A DNA stretch of 64,000 nt from Cutaneotrichosporon cavernicola (lineage: Eukaryota; Basidiomycota; Tremellomycetes; Trichosporonales; Trichosporonaceae): positions 558,001-622,000 of the forward strand of contig NC_083398.1 of the NCBI RefSeq assembly GCF_030864355.1. The letters run 5' to 3'. Position 1 is the first letter of the stretch. Each line of letters starts with the position of its first letter. Made by a program: the position numbers and the translations under genes. The notes under the pieces were generated by a model. That model made no database searches and was not told the origin of the DNA. It saw nothing but the letters and a program-made list of their open reading frames with translations. This document shows, in pieces, positions 35,541 to 47,046 of this stretch.

Positions 35541-36176
35541 ATGGGCGTCGGACACGTCTTCCTCGTCGGCATCGTGTGTGCCGCGGTCGCCGCCGCGTCG
35601 TGGTTCCTCGCCCCCAAGAAGAACCTTACGTGGGTGTCACGTTCTACGCATCACCTATGCCTATACTGCGGCAGGCAAATGGCTCGTACACTCGTTGAAG
35701 CCATGAGTTGCTCCCCGCGTATCAGCCTGGTCTCCTCCGCCTTCCTTCAAGCCCCCTTCCTTCAAACCCCCTTCCTTCAAACCCCCTTCCTTCAAACCCC
35801 CTTCCTTCAAACCCCCTTCCTTCAAACCCCCTTCCTTCAAACCCCCTTCCTTCAACCCAACCCCCTCCCCACCTTCCCTCACAGCCGCGCGTTCGAGACA
35901 CCTCTCGTCCCTCTCTTCCCCTTCCCCTTCCTCTTCCTCTTCCTCCCGCTCATTTCCCTCCCCCGCCCCCCCCCCCCCCCTTCTCCCTCTCCCTCTCCCG
36001 CTAACCCCAGCCTCTACCGCTCCTCGGCACTGCTCACCATCGCGTGCTGCTACATCATGTGGATGTGCACGTACCTGTGCCAGTTGAACCCACTTATTTG
36101 TGAGCTTCGTCGATTGCGCCAGCTGATACCAGACCCCAAGCGTGCCGACCTGCGCGTGGAGCATAAGGAAGTGTAG
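35541..36176 (+). CDS. VMA9: V-type ATPase subunit e (Vma9)
   Basis: Exons 35541-35629, 36011-36099 and 36133-36176 sum to 222 nt and give 73 residues, the length of yeast Vma9. The protein is MGVGHVFLVGIVCAAVAAAS, then WFLAPKKNLT-LYRSSALLTIACCYIMWM and CTYLCQLNPLIYPKRADLR. Two transmembrane helices and the LCQLxPLxxPxRxDLR motif fit subunit e of the Vo sector, needed for V-ATPase assembly and vacuolar acidification. The first intron (35630-36010, 381 nt) is unusually long, holds a 15-bp tandem repeat, and is open in the same frame throughout. The straight 211-residue translation is therefore not the product. The end converges on TVP38. Confidence 0.93.
   Translation: MGVGHVFLVGIVCAAVAAASWFLAPKKNLTWVSRSTHHLCLYCGRQMARTLVEAMSCSPRISLVSSAFLQAPFLQTPFLQTPFLQTPFLQTPFLQTPFLQTPFLQPNPLPTFPHSRAFETPLVPLFPFPFLFLFLPLISLPRPPPPPSPSPSPANPSLYRSSALLTIACCYIMWMCTYLCQLNPLICELRRLRQLIPDPKRADLRVEHKEV
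35741..35858. repeat. 15-bp tandem repeat, about 8 units, in the first VMA9 intron
   Basis: Units of CTTCCTTCAAACCCC start at 35741, 35756, 35771, 35786, 35801, 35816, 35831 and 35846 (last one partial). The block sits in a nearly pure pyrimidine stretch that continues to the intron end. Confidence 0.95.
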
Positions 36177-36284
36177 ATAATGTATTGTATGGTCCGGCCA
36201 TGGCGCAGACTAATACATTTGGAGCTTGACTGAACCGACTAATACATGCATTTCAGGGATACAGCCAAGACATGATCTAGATAT

Positions 36285-38053
36285 CTATTTGAGGCAGGCG
36301 TTGGCCTGCGCCTCACTCTCCTCGCTCACCTCGCTCATAACACCACCGTCGCGCCCACTCGTCGACCCGGCCCGCGAACGTACAAGCAACACCGACGAGC
36401 GACTATCTGCCCGAGGTCTTTCCGTCAGCGCGGCTGAGCTCTCACCGCGCCGCCTCCCCTCGCCCTTGACCACGAGTCCGCTCCGCGGCCGCTCCAGGTC
36501 GAGCGACACCGTCCCGCGCAGCGAGTCCGCTCTACTCTGCGCAGGCGTATACGTCGGGGTGAGGAGGATGGCTGGAACAGCCTCGGCGCTGTGAACGATG
36601 TGTTCGTGCGCGAGATCCGGCAAGCCGGGGTTCGCTGCGGCCTGTCCAGGCGGCGCCAGGAGGAGGTGGGAGTATGGGACGGGCTCGTCCTCGATTGGGC
36701 CCTTTTCACCAACCGTAGAGGCCATGAGTGCGGTGTCGAGCTGTCCGAGCCAGTCGCGCATCTCCTCTTCGGTTATTGGCCCGGGGAGGGATCGTGTGCG
36801 CTTCTTCTTGCATTGGCGGCGCTCAAGCGCCTCTGCGCGCGCATGAGGGCCAAATACTACATCGACTGAGCGGCGCACGCCACCATCGTCGTAATTGACA
36901 CGCAGGGCGCCGCCGATACCCGACGCTCCGTCTGCCTCGACATCCACCCATCCACCCGGCTCGCGTGGGTCGCCGTGCGGCAGCTCATTCATCCGGCCCG
37001 AGCGGAAGAGGAGCCGCATCTGGTAATACACGTACAGTGCGGCGATGATTGTGCCGATAAACGTCGCGATGGTCACCGCCCACGAGATGTACGTATTCTT
37101 CTTGGAGTGCTGGCCGAAACTCGACCCGAGGTAGGCGATGACCCACTGCTTTGGAAGGGTGAGGAATGCCGCCGCGAGATAACTCCAGACATTCGCACCG
37201 GCGCTCGCACTCACGGCGGTGACGATATGCCCTGGTACGGCGGAGAAGCGGAGGATGAGGACGAACGTGAAGCTCTTCTCCCGAATCAACTGGGTCAGGG
37301 CGCCGTAGAGCTTGTTCCGCCTTTCGAACTTGCGCGCGCGAGCTGTACACATCCACTTGAAGGCTATCCAGGTAGCGACTTCGCCCAGGAATGTCCCGGC
37401 GGCCAATACGCCAAATCCGGCCCACATGCCCCATACGAGGCCGCAGAGGATGCCGATGATCTCGTGGCCCACCAGTGGGGGAAAGGAGACGATGATGAGG
37501 AAGGCGATTGGGATGAGCCAGCCGCCTGGCCAGGACCGAATACGTTCGGTGACGGGGCGGCAGAACTCGACTATCGTCGTGTGCTTTGTGCTCACGAGGA
37601 CCGAGACGGCTATGACGACGGCAAGGAGGATGTACCATTCTGTCATTAGCAGGAGTTGGGGAAAGTGGGCGAATAGCGGAGAGGAGACGCACTGTATAGG
37701 TGCCGGGCAGTAGCGCGCCGCGCGGCCCGTCGATAATCAAACTCTTTGAGGTACGACCGCGCCCACTCGTAATCCTCCTTAACGAGGACCATGATAGTCG
37801 GCATGTTATCATGGGTCGTCTGTACGATTGGGCTGTTCAGCTCATTCTGCCGTTCGTTTGGGATGGCGAGTGCTAGCGAAGGGCGGCCCTTCTCAGCAGG
37901 GAAAGGGTAGGCCGGCGGCGCGTCATCCTGAGAGTCGAGTGGAGTGGCTTTCTCGTCGAGGGAAGTTGGAGATGGGCGGTCGCATTCGGTCTGCGCTTCA
38001 ACCTCGTCGGAGCGGCGGAGGAAACGGGTGCGGAGGGAGGAGAGCGTGGGCAT
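36285..38053 (-). CDS. TVP38: TVP38/VTT-domain Golgi membrane protein
   Basis: Two main exons, split by a short intron near 37645-37690. The N-terminal 135 residues are cytosolic (MPTLSSLRTRFLRRSDEVEA). The membrane domain includes WYILLAVVIAVSVLVSTKHT, FPPLVGHEIIGILCGLVWG and GFGVLAAGTFLGEVATWIAF. Then LRFSAVPGHIVTAVSASAG and a re-entrant/helical region complete the VTT (SNARE-associated, DedA-like) fold. The C-terminal 190 residues are polar and low in complexity. TVP38 family members are Golgi proteins; relatives (TMEM41B, VMP1) are lipid scramblases. The yeast role is in Golgi vesicle trafficking. Confidence 0.88.
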
Positions 38054-39983
38054 AGCGGCGCCGGGCCAGCCGAGCGAGGAGGAGAAGGAGGAGAGGGAGA
38101 AGAAAAGGGGAGGAATCGGCGGTGGAGGAGGAGGGAAAGAAGTAGAAGCGGAAGTGGAGTGGAAGTGGACAAGAGCTACTCGAGTACGGCGAAAACAAAT
38201 CGTGGATGGTCGAGATGGGGCAATCAGGGTCCGTTTCTATCTATGGATCTACAGATCTCACCGGCCCGATCTGCCGGGGGTAACCGGGCTGACTGTTGTG
38301 TTTGAAGTGGTGGGCTTGCTGTCTGGAATGATAAAAACTGTAGGATAGCAGCAGAGCATCTACTAAACCAGACCATCTATATAGCCATGATGCATCAACT
38401 GGTGTGCGATGACCGCAGTAGTACGTTGTAATCCGGCACCGCTGCGGAGGCCGCAGACGCGTTGATGCAGTGCAGTGAGTGGCGCCGAGAGGCGTAGCCC
38501 CAAATATAGCCAATGACATGTTGTGTGCCTGACTCAGAACTACCCAGCACTGTTTGTCGGGATTGGCCTACTCGGCGGATCAGCCGATCAGCGTAGCAAT
38601 GCTACAGCTATACCGCTTGGGTATGGAGATCTCGAATAAGGTACAAGCCGGTCATATCCACACTAGCTGGCAGCTTGCCCGCCACGCATGGTCGGGGGAT
38701 CGAAGTCTGCCAGCCTCACTTGGTATGGCGGGGGTTGGTGATGATGAGACCAAGACAGCCGAGACATATTCGAGAATGTGTCTGTGTTGTGCTCCAGGCC
38801 ATCTAGTCCCTCCGGTTTGTAGGCCCCCTAGCTTCTAGGCCTCCAGAGCTCTCTCACGTCGATCGTGTTGAGCATTCCCCATGTATCATGAATCACGTAT
38901 CATGTATTGTGAATCAAGGACGAATCTACAGGTCCCTAATCAGTACGAGACGGATCTTTTGATGGATCAATGCTCCTGCGTCATTTCACCGCCAACCGTT
39001 ATCGGCGTACGAGGGAACTGCTGCGGCTCGCTAGCCCTGCGGCTTGCGGCCACCGATCGCTGCGTCGACTGCAAGTCTGACAAGTCACTCGGCAATTCGG
39101 CAAGTGTCACATCAAGCCCAACTAACTACGTCATCGACAAACACACCTTGAACATCGGAAACGTCCAACCAAGACAGTCCTCTCCAACCCAACGGTTCAC
39201 CACCAAATCTGGCCCCCACCATCACGCACAGAAGGTTATCTCACTGATCCCGCCGCATGATGTCATTCAGCCTATCGGCACCCACGTGACTGTTTCTCGC
39301 TGGGGGCTAGGCGGTTCGGACAGTCCTAGTATACCTAGTAGATACTTCTGGGAAAACAAGGTTTGGTCTGTACTCTGACCCAGAGTCTCAGTTTCTGGCT
39401 TGATCTGCGACCAGCCACGGTTTCGTGACTGGCCTGACTGGCTGACTGGGCCACGGGGCAAAGTTCTAACGACGATGGTGAGTGAGGTGTCAAAGGGGAT
39501 TCGTTCCTGAAAATAGGTCCAGGTGAGGGGGCCTTCAGGACCAAAATACTATGACGACATGTTGTGCCTTTTGGGTATTCGGCCGACCAGAGGGTCCAGA
39601 GTAACCAACAGGGAATATAGGGAATCCCCCGTCCGAGGTGCTTCAGCCAACCACTTGACTGTGTGCTGACGTCCTGCTTCCGGCATCCAACAAATTTCCT
39701 AAGACCCTCCCTCAACACCTGTAGGTTCTTTCCTTAATAGCCCTAATGCCTTTTTACAGTCCAGTAAAGTAGACAGTCCAAGCACCCCGCATCCTGGTCG
39801 TGTCCATCTCTACGCTGGGACATTCATGTGCTCATTGCTCAATTGCTGATGTATATGTGCGTACACATGGTATCATGGGAGCGACAAGTGTGTTCCCCCA
39901 AAGGTAGACTATTGTTCTGACCAAGGCCCATGATGTCGTGTCATCGATTCTACTTCGCACGTTGCACTGGCCATAAGCCATAT

Positions 39984-40009
39984 CCTATTCCTATTCCTAT
40001 TCCTATTCC
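39984..40009. repeat. CCTATT hexamer repeat
   Basis: Four CCTATT units plus CC in the gene-free region upstream of YPD1. Confidence 0.85.
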
Positions 40010-40588
40010 AGCAGTGATCCTGACCTCTGATGACCCTTTTGGCTCATTGCCTGGGGTTGCTTCCAGACCCAGACTGGCTACTACGCTTTCCTTCCTCCCC
40101 CACCCCCAACCCTCCTTTCTAACTTCAACCTCCACCTAAACCACCTAAGCCTAATCGGCCATACAAACCACCCTCATTCCATCTTTCCTTTCTACCTTTC
40201 TACCTTAAACCTCACTTTCACTCCCTCCCCCTTCCTCCTTCCTCCTTCATCCTTCATCCTTCATCATCCCTCCTCCTCTCTCCTCTTCCACCTACGCCTC
40301 AAGACTCATCTTCATCTAGCCCAAACTCTTTTTCTCTCAGTCAACCACCAACTAAGGTCAATTGCTCAGCTCTGTAAGTCGTCCCCTCACAAATCTAGAC
40401 CTCCGTTTCGGTAGGGAGAGTGTGACGTGACCACGGCCCATCAACAAATGGGCGCTCTCCTCGTCTGCCCCATTGGTTCTGGACTCCCGAGTCGAGAGTG
40501 GGCGTCCCGCTGGCCCACAGGGCCACAGCCGGCGTGGGCGGCATCCACGCCACCCACGATACTCCGCCAGAGCCAAAGCTCGGTGGTA

Positions 40589-40633
40589 GCAGACGCTGCA
40601 GACGCTGCAGACGCCGCAGACGCTACAGACGCC
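40589..40633. repeat. 9-bp GCAGACGCT repeat, five units
   Basis: Units of GCAGACGCT, GCAGACGCC and ACAGACGCC in tandem, in the presumed upstream region of YPD1. Confidence 0.85.
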
Positions 40634-41058
40634 GCGACGCAGCTGGAGGGTGGGCTGGGCACGTGGATGCCGATGAACAACGGGGAGTGACAATACACGG
40701 CTGGCGCATTCCTCGCTTTGCAACGTCCCAGTCACGATCTTGTCGCTCTTCGCTTGCCTCTTCTGCACCATCTGTCTTCCTCTCTCAAACCATCTTCCAT
40801 CCTCTACTCGCCGACCATCCCGCTCTCGTGCTGACCTGTGCGTCACTCTTTGCATTCGCGACGCGCCTCAACACGCCTCATCCTAACCAACCCTGGCCTT
40901 AATCGACGCTTCTCCACAGCACAAGCCTCCGCGATTCCGTCTGCGCAAGCGTCATATACCTGACCCATCTGCTCGACCCAGACGCTCAAACCTCCTTCCC
41001 TCCATCACCCACCCACCTTCCCACCCTTTTCCTTTCGCACACTCTTGCCCACATCATC

Positions 41059-42083
41059 ATGGCATCCCCCGCGCCCGTCCCAACGTCCCCACAGACCAAG
41101 ATCAACTCGGCTGAGCCAACCAAGGTGCGCTACAACCCCTTCAGCTTCTCTCCATATCGCGTCCTGCAGGGAATGTCAACAGACAACCCTGGCCATTCCA
41201 CCTATGACGCCGCGTCCGGCGTCTGCCCACCACTGGGCATGTCGTGGCTGCGCACTCCCCATGTTCTCGACTCACGTGACATTTTCCACTTTCCTTCCAT
41301 TTGGTGTGTGGATGCTGACTCGTCCTTCTCTCTCACCACCTCACTCGCCGCCTATGTCATTCGTGGTTCATGCGCCATCCTCTTTGCAGGCTCCCACATC
41401 GGCTCCTGACGCAGCGGAGCCCTCTGCGGCCGTTCCCAAGGCGTCCGTTAGCAGTCCTGCACCCGCCGCCGCGAGGTCGTCTGCAGCAGCTCCTGCCGCG
41501 GAAAAGGACGCGACCGCTTCCACCCCCGAGGCCGATGCGGAGGAGGACATCGGACCAATCCCGACTGATCCGGAGGGCATTATCAACATGGAGATCTTCA
41601 GCCAGATCCAGGACATGGACGACGACGATGATGACGAGGCCGGAGGACACGAGTTCTCCAAGGGCATCGTCTGGGGCTACTTTGAGCAAGCCGAGAGCAC
41701 TTTCCAGCAGATGGAGGACGCCATGTGAGTAGGGCAGGGTGCGGAGCGCGCCACGCTGGGGCGTCGTTCGCGTCGTTGGCTCCGCATCCGCGGAAATCAT
41801 GGTTGACTTTTCCTGACACTGCAGCGGGGAGCCGTCGTTGTGGAAGCTGTCGTCGCTGGGTCACTTCCTCAAGGGCTCGAGCGCAGCACTGGGCATCATC
41901 AATGTGCAGAACTCGTGTGAGAAGATGCAGCATTACGGCAACCTTCGCGACGAGGAGGTCGGCGCGGCGCTGAGCGAGGATGAGGCACTGAGGCGCATCA
42001 GGAACCTCCTCGTCGACTGCAAGCGCGACTACGCCGTCGCGTCGGCATATCTGCGGCAACTGTACGCCTCGTACGACGAGTAA
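41059..42083 (+). CDS. YPD1: Histidine-containing phosphotransfer protein YPD1
   Basis: Exons 41059-41124, 41390-41724 and 41825-42083 sum to 220 codons. The first 90 residues are an Ala/Pro/Ser-rich, then acidic, extension (EADAEEDIGPIPTDPEG). The four-helix HPt domain starts NMEIFSQIQDMDDDDDDEAG and includes EFSKGIVWGYFEQAESTFQQ. It continues with SSLGHFLKGSSAALGI, where His147 in H-x-L-K-G-S-S is the phosphate acceptor. Ypd1 relays phosphate from the hybrid histidine kinase to Ssk1 and Skn7 and thereby controls the Hog1 osmotic-stress pathway. The first intron (41125-41389, 265 nt) is long and holds a TCACGTGA palindrome at 41272-41279. Confidence 0.92.
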
Positions 42084-42537
42084 AACGCCGCCCGTGAGCA
42101 CTTGCAGCTCGACTCAGCACGACACGAACACTTAAGATCGCTCCTCTAGTAGGCACGCATGCTCGCTTTCCCGTCGACTGTCCTCGGCGCTCGATCCGGG
42201 CTATCCGGACTATCCCGTCATCATGATCTATCAAACTGCCGGATTCCTTTCTTCCCTGCTCTGATACAATACTGCCTCTCCATCTCGACACCTATATCGC
42301 CGGACGCACTTGTCTGCTTATGGTGACAATGACTGTAGCATTTCTCCGTCTCCTCTCCCCGGGCTGTCTCTCCACTACTGCACGTCTAGGGCGCGCGTTT
42401 AATGATGCAGACTACTATGCACGACCCGCCGCGCGCAGTCGCCTCAGCAATGAGTCTAAAACTGCGGCATTAAACCCCGACAACATCCACGCCCTAATCA
42501 CAGAACCCGGACGTTCACAGATAGCCCTCACGTTTCG
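42084..42537. other. Convergent 3' intergenic region
   Basis: 454 bp between the YPD1 stop and the stop of the proline-rich protein gene. No gene seen. Confidence 0.45.
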
Positions 42538-44326
42538 CTAGTGCTTGTGGTTTGGCCGGAACAGGCCGTGTAGGAACGGGCTTTCGGAGTAACCGCCGCT
42601 GAACCCCGGCGGGCCCCATTTCGCCTGGGGCTGAGGCTGGAAACCAGACGGTGCCGGACCAGGCTGGAAACCAGACGGTGCCGGACCGGGCTGGAAGCCA
42701 GGAGAAGGGGACGGGTGGAAGTTGGATGGGGAGGGGGAGGGGGACGGGTGGAAATTGGACGGCGGTGGGACGGGCGGTACATATCCCAAGTTGGGGACGC
42801 TCCCGCTGATGCTTGCTGGACGGTTGGAGCCGCCAGCGGGCGCGTTCAGCATGCCAACGTGACTGTTGGGGTAGGGGTTGGGCGAGACGGGTCTAAGGCT
42901 TGGGCTTGGGGACACAGGTCTAAGATTGGGCGAGGTGTGGTGCTGGGGCGGAACAGGTGTGCTGAGGGTGGGCATGGAGCCTACCATCGACGCTGGGCGG
43001 ACTTGGGCTTGGGATCAGCGGCGTACACGGCGGCTCGCACCTACGGGCTTGGGCCGCTTGTTGCTGTTAGCGCGCGCGGCGCCACCGGGCTTGAGGTCGG
43101 GAAGCTCGATTGTGCTGAGGTAGATGGCGAGGTTTGGGGGCGGCTTCCAGGTCGGCGCGTCGGCGGGTGCGTCGTTGAGGTTGATCCTACGCGGGCCCTT
43201 GGCCTCGGGAGCTTCCTCCTCGAGCACGTATTGGTGGAGGTCTGGCTTCTCACCGCGGTGCCGGAAGCGGTTGACGCCAAGGACTACCTGGAGGGCGCGC
43301 TGTGCCGCACGCGCGTCCTTGGTCCGGATAATGATGAACAGCATGTTCGGGTCCTCGAGGAGTGAGATTGCGCGGTCAATATGCGAGTCCAGGTCAGTAA
43401 GCACGCCGACAACGACCTCGTTTGCGTCCTCGTGGTACACCTCGGGCGGAGGGTTTGGGGTCGCTGTAGATGGGCCGGGGGGGAGGGGCTTATTCTGCGA
43501 GTTGTTCTGCTGAGGCCTGGATGCCGAGCTCGAGCCCGAGCTCTGTCTCGAGGACATGTCGCCGCTGTCGACGAGGGCCGTGAACGTGAGCACAAGTAGT
43601 GTCTCAAGGCCACGCAGATCCTTGATATCGTTTGGGATAAAACGCTCAATGTTGTAGTGCAAGATCGACATGTGCGCAGGCTTGCGATCGCGCCCGGAGA
43701 CGCGACCGAGCGCAACGTCGACGCTGGGGTCTCGCCGTCGGTCCATGAAGCAGGCCAGATCCTTGGATGCGATCCCACCGGAGCGCTTCCACATGTACTT
43801 GTTACCCTCGAACTGGAACGTCCATTCCTGTTGTTAGCTGCACGCCATACGCGAGACGTCGTGGAGTCACGTACAAAGCCCAGCTTGCCCGTAAACTCGA
43901 ATGTGATATCTTCATCGGGGCCGTGCAGCTGGAGCCGCCTGCTGCGAACCCGCTCAGTAAGCAGGCCAGTCGATGCGAGCTTGGCCTGTGAGAATGCGTC
44001 TGGTGTGAGTGGCAAGCGAGCGGAGCGGCAGCACAAGAGGGCGACAGTATCGTGAGGGAAGGTGTGAGGGAAGAGGGAAGGGGGAGGAAGGCAGGAGGGA
44101 CCAAGCAAAGGATGCGACGCCACCCATTCAAGCAACACCCACCATACAGGGCGGCAGAGTACACCTCGCCAGCCTTGGATGGCTCGCGAACCCGCCCATA
44201 CCGGATCTGCTGGTCGTCGACGGGATGGCTAGGATTATAGTTTTCGACGAGGTACAGCACGTCGGGCTGGGGTGAGGGCACGAGCGAGAGCGAGTAACAC
44301 GCCTTGTCGCGGAGGGTCAATGACAT
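42538..44326 (-). CDS. Conserved fungal protein of unknown function with proline-rich tail
   Basis: Several exons, starting ATG 44326 (MSLTLRDKACYSLSLVPSPQ). The N-terminal domain of about 210 residues contains DVLYLVENYNPSHPVDDQQI, FSQAKLASTGLLTERVRSRR, DEDITFEFTGKLGF and EWTFQFEGNKYMWKRSGG. Its many beta strands suggest a LURP/Tubby-like fold, which is a guess from strand pattern only. Then comes a Ser-rich linker and a second alpha/beta part (ANEVVVGVLTDLDSHIDRAI). The C-terminus is Pro/Ser-rich with a nine-residue repeat GFQPGPAPS and ends LFRPNHKH. I do not recognise a named family and cannot assign a function. Confidence 0.7.
42634..42700. repeat. 27-bp coding repeat (GFQPGPAPS)
   Basis: Period 27 beginning at 42634 and 42661 with a third, diverged copy. 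It encodes the repeated nonapeptide of the proline-rich tail. Confidence 0.8.
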
Positions 44327-44946
44327 GGCGGGGGTAGGGGGGGTTTTGTGGGGGGGTGGCGCTGGCCGAGTGTGCGATTGGGGATGGGGTGGGACCGTAG
44401 GCTATGTGGTAGAGAGTGGGAGTGGGCTGTGAGGCCAGGAGCGAGTACGCGAGGACGCGAGCACGCGAGGGAAGGGCTATCAGGGCCCAAAGGAAGGGGG
44501 GAGCAAGAGGAGCGCAGATGAGAATGAGATGAGAGGTGATGAAGAGCGCTGAATTGATAGAGTCGTTTGAGTCGAGTGTTAATGTGAGGAGAAACGGAAT
44601 GAAAGGCGACCAAATCGGGCACTTGGGTCTCAGGGCTCCTCCAGCCCCAGGCACTGCCCCGCACCGCACTCCTTGGCACTGTCCAATCTGTTTGTTGCTG
44701 TTATCAGGCTCAAGACAGAAAACCCGACATAATCGGCTGTCATAATATACTTAGGCCGTTTCGATTGCCGCGGCGATGCAGTGCGGTTCGGCATGGTCAA
44801 TGGCTTACTCGAGTGTTAGGAACGGGAGGCACCCGAACGAACGACAGCGCCAACGCCAACGCCAACGCCAACGCCAACGCGACGCGTCGTGGATATACTA
44901 TGCACACTATACAACACTAGATAACACACTAGTAGACAGCTAGACA
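44327..44946. other. Intergenic region downstream of PIF1
   Basis: 620 bp between two - strand genes. It contains the promoter of the proline-rich protein gene, with G-rich runs (44338-44356) and a GCCAAC repeat (44849-44878) just beyond the PIF1 stop. Confidence 0.5.
44849..44878. repeat. GCCAAC x5 hexamer repeat
   Basis: Five perfect GCCAAC units about 70 bp downstream of the PIF1 stop codon. Confidence 0.9.
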
Positions 44947-47046
44947 CTAGCAGTCGAGCACGGCCTGCGAGCTCATCACCAATTCGTCCCATTTCTCGTC
45001 TTCGGCCATCTCCTGCGTCCAGTCCAGGACGCGCTGGCTCGTCATGATTCTACTGTTAGCTCTTCACTATCCACAACCCACTTGCTCCGTGTATACTGCC
45101 GCACCTCAAGGCCGTCGAGGCTCGTTGCGCGCGACACCGCGACATAAGCCTGTCCGCAGTCAAAGGCACCGCCGAGGTCGACGCAGACTTTGTCCAGTGT
45201 CAGGCCCTGCGACTTGTGGATCGTGATTGCCCTGTTGTCAGCCACGAAGCAACCGAGGACAGCGGACGTACCATGCAAGAATGAGGGGGACCTGCTCGCG
45301 CGACGCCTCAACTTCCTGGTTCGCGTTCTCGACGGTCACGGTCATCTGCGGTACCAGGATGTCAGGCCAGGGCTCAGAGTGGCGATGGGGCTTGAACCGG
45401 ACCACAGGCCATTGGCGGTCTCGGTGGATGTCCTCAAATTCCGACGGAACGATGACGTTAGCCTTCCGAGCCTCGTCCGGCGTCAAGAACGCAGTGACGA
45501 TGCCTGGTGTCAGAGCAGACGTGGAGAGCACTGACCAGTCGACCCATTGACCAGCCCTGGCTTCCAATTGGTGACCAACATGACCTGTGCGTCGATCTTG
45601 AGGAGGAGGCTCTGCGGCCAGCGCGAGCGGTCGTTCAACAAGTCTGTTGCCTCGTGCTGACGTATTTTCCGTCCTCCCTCTGTCTCGTGTGCGCGATCCA
45701 CCGCTTCGTATATTTCAAGCTTCGACCTGATAGCGTCGAGGTTCTTCATGTTCTCGCGGTCGACATCCATTCGCCGCGAGTACCTACTGTCAGCTAAAAA
45801 AGATCGAAGAGCTCACAGAAGGACGGCTCTGATGCCATCCGAGTCTTCGAGAGGACGGTTGAGCGACCTCAGTAGGCCGTCGTGTGCTTCAGACACGACG
45901 CCGCGGCGCATACTCTCGAGACAGTCAACGAACCGCGAGTCACTTTGCCGGAACACGCTGTTGAGAGTGATCATGTTGGTTCGTGGGAACAGCTCCTCCC
46001 AGACGTTCGAGTCGAACGCGTACGACACGGGTCCTCCTTTGCTCACGGGCGGCAACTGCAGGAAATCGCCGCAGAAGATGATCTCAGTATTAGCAGGGTT
46101 GAGACAAAGCTCACCTGGATCCCGCCAAACGGTTTCCCAGGGTCTCGGTAGTGGCGTCCAATTTTGTCGAGCTTGTCAAGCAGTTCCCCGTGCAGCATGG
46201 AGACTGACGTGAGCTCGTCAATGTCGTTCTTAGCTCACCCTCGTCGACAAGTAGTGTAACGGTCCGGTACCACCGCTTGCGCGCAAAGTTGTTCATGAAC
46301 CTGAGTAGGCGGTCGACCTCCCCCGCGCCCAGCCCAATACCAGCCCATGAGTGCAGTGTACACCCCCCAATGTTGCTAACGTCAGCAGTGACGGAGTGGC
46401 AACGCACAGAGCGGCCATGCCGGTACTAGCCGTGATGGCGACGTCTCCGCTTCCTCGCGCCTTGAGACTCCGAATCAGGGCGCGCAGGAGGACCGACTTG
46501 CCGGTCCCGGCTGAACCAGTGAAGAATATGTTGTCGCCAGCCATGCAGCGTTTCAAGACATCATGTTGCTGCTCAGACAATGGAGGGTCGAGGCTGGGCT
46601 GTTCTTCTAACATGGGGAACGTTTCGGGAGAGGACGCGACTGGATGATCAATGTATTCGCGATACTCGTGAGCGAGTTGTGCCATCCGAGACGGAGGTGA
46701 CTCGTTTGCCACCCGAGGGGAAGGCGACTTGCTCGCCTTGCCCGGGGATGTGAGGTCGATAACACTCTTCCCATCTGACTCAACGCTCAGGTCGATAACG
46801 GCACTTTTGGGTCGCGGTCTCGGGTTCAAGTAAGCCTGTAAGTCAGTAGTGCCAAGCCGCACGTACGTTGGCTTCTGTTTCGGACTTGAACGCGCGGTGC
46901 AAAGCGCCGGGGAAGCCGTTGATCTGGGTCAGTGCGTTCATCGTCAATAGAAATACCTGCTTCTGGGCAGATTCCCAGTCATGGTATAGCCCTGGTATGC
47001 GGCCCACGCGCACGGCGTAGAACTTGCGCGCCTTTGGGCGCGGCAT
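44947..47046 (-). CDS. PIF1: PIF1-family DNA helicase with N-terminal RNase H1-type domain
   Basis: Many exons with 29-33 nt introns. The first residues ([20 protein letters not shown], then [20 protein letters not shown]) form the RNase H1 N-terminal/viroplasmin domain, which binds RNA-DNA hybrids. A linker carries [10 protein letters not shown] and VIDLTSPG, similar to SUMO-interaction motifs. The helicase core has [17 protein letters not shown] (motif I), [14 protein letters not shown] (Ia, across a splice), VTLLVDE (II) and [16 protein letters not shown] (III). It ends with [15 protein letters not shown] and [13 protein letters not shown] (V/VI). The last exon ends QAVLDC at TAG 44949-44947. 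PIF1 unwinds G-quadruplexes and R-loops and limits telomerase. The domain pairing points to RNA-DNA hybrids as substrate. Confidence 0.9.

Larger units (their letters stand above)
38054..41058. other. 3-kb gene-free region upstream of YPD1
   Basis: Between divergent TVP38 and YPD1. 38.2-39.9 kb has mixed sequence with no supported gene; the 165-codon frame at 38881-39378 lacks any family feature. From about 40080 the + strand is strongly C/T-rich with CCTCCTTCCTCC-type tracts, consistent with a long YPD1 promoter and leader. A CCTATT repeat (39984-40009) and a nine-base GCAGACGCT repeat (40589-40633) lie inside. Confidence 0.5.

Noticed and set aside
35741..35858. CRISPR-like or satellite array
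   Set aside because: 15-bp head-to-tail units without spacers inside a eukaryotic intron; a simple minisatellite.
35541..36176. Single-exon 211-residue protein with PFLQT repeats
   Set aside because: Splicing gives a 73-residue V-ATPase subunit e of exactly the expected length; the repeat is intronic, though retention is listed as a finding.
38881..39378. 165-codon open frame in the 3-kb gap
   Set aside because: No recognisable domain, no codon periodicity visible by eye, no splice context; likely chance.
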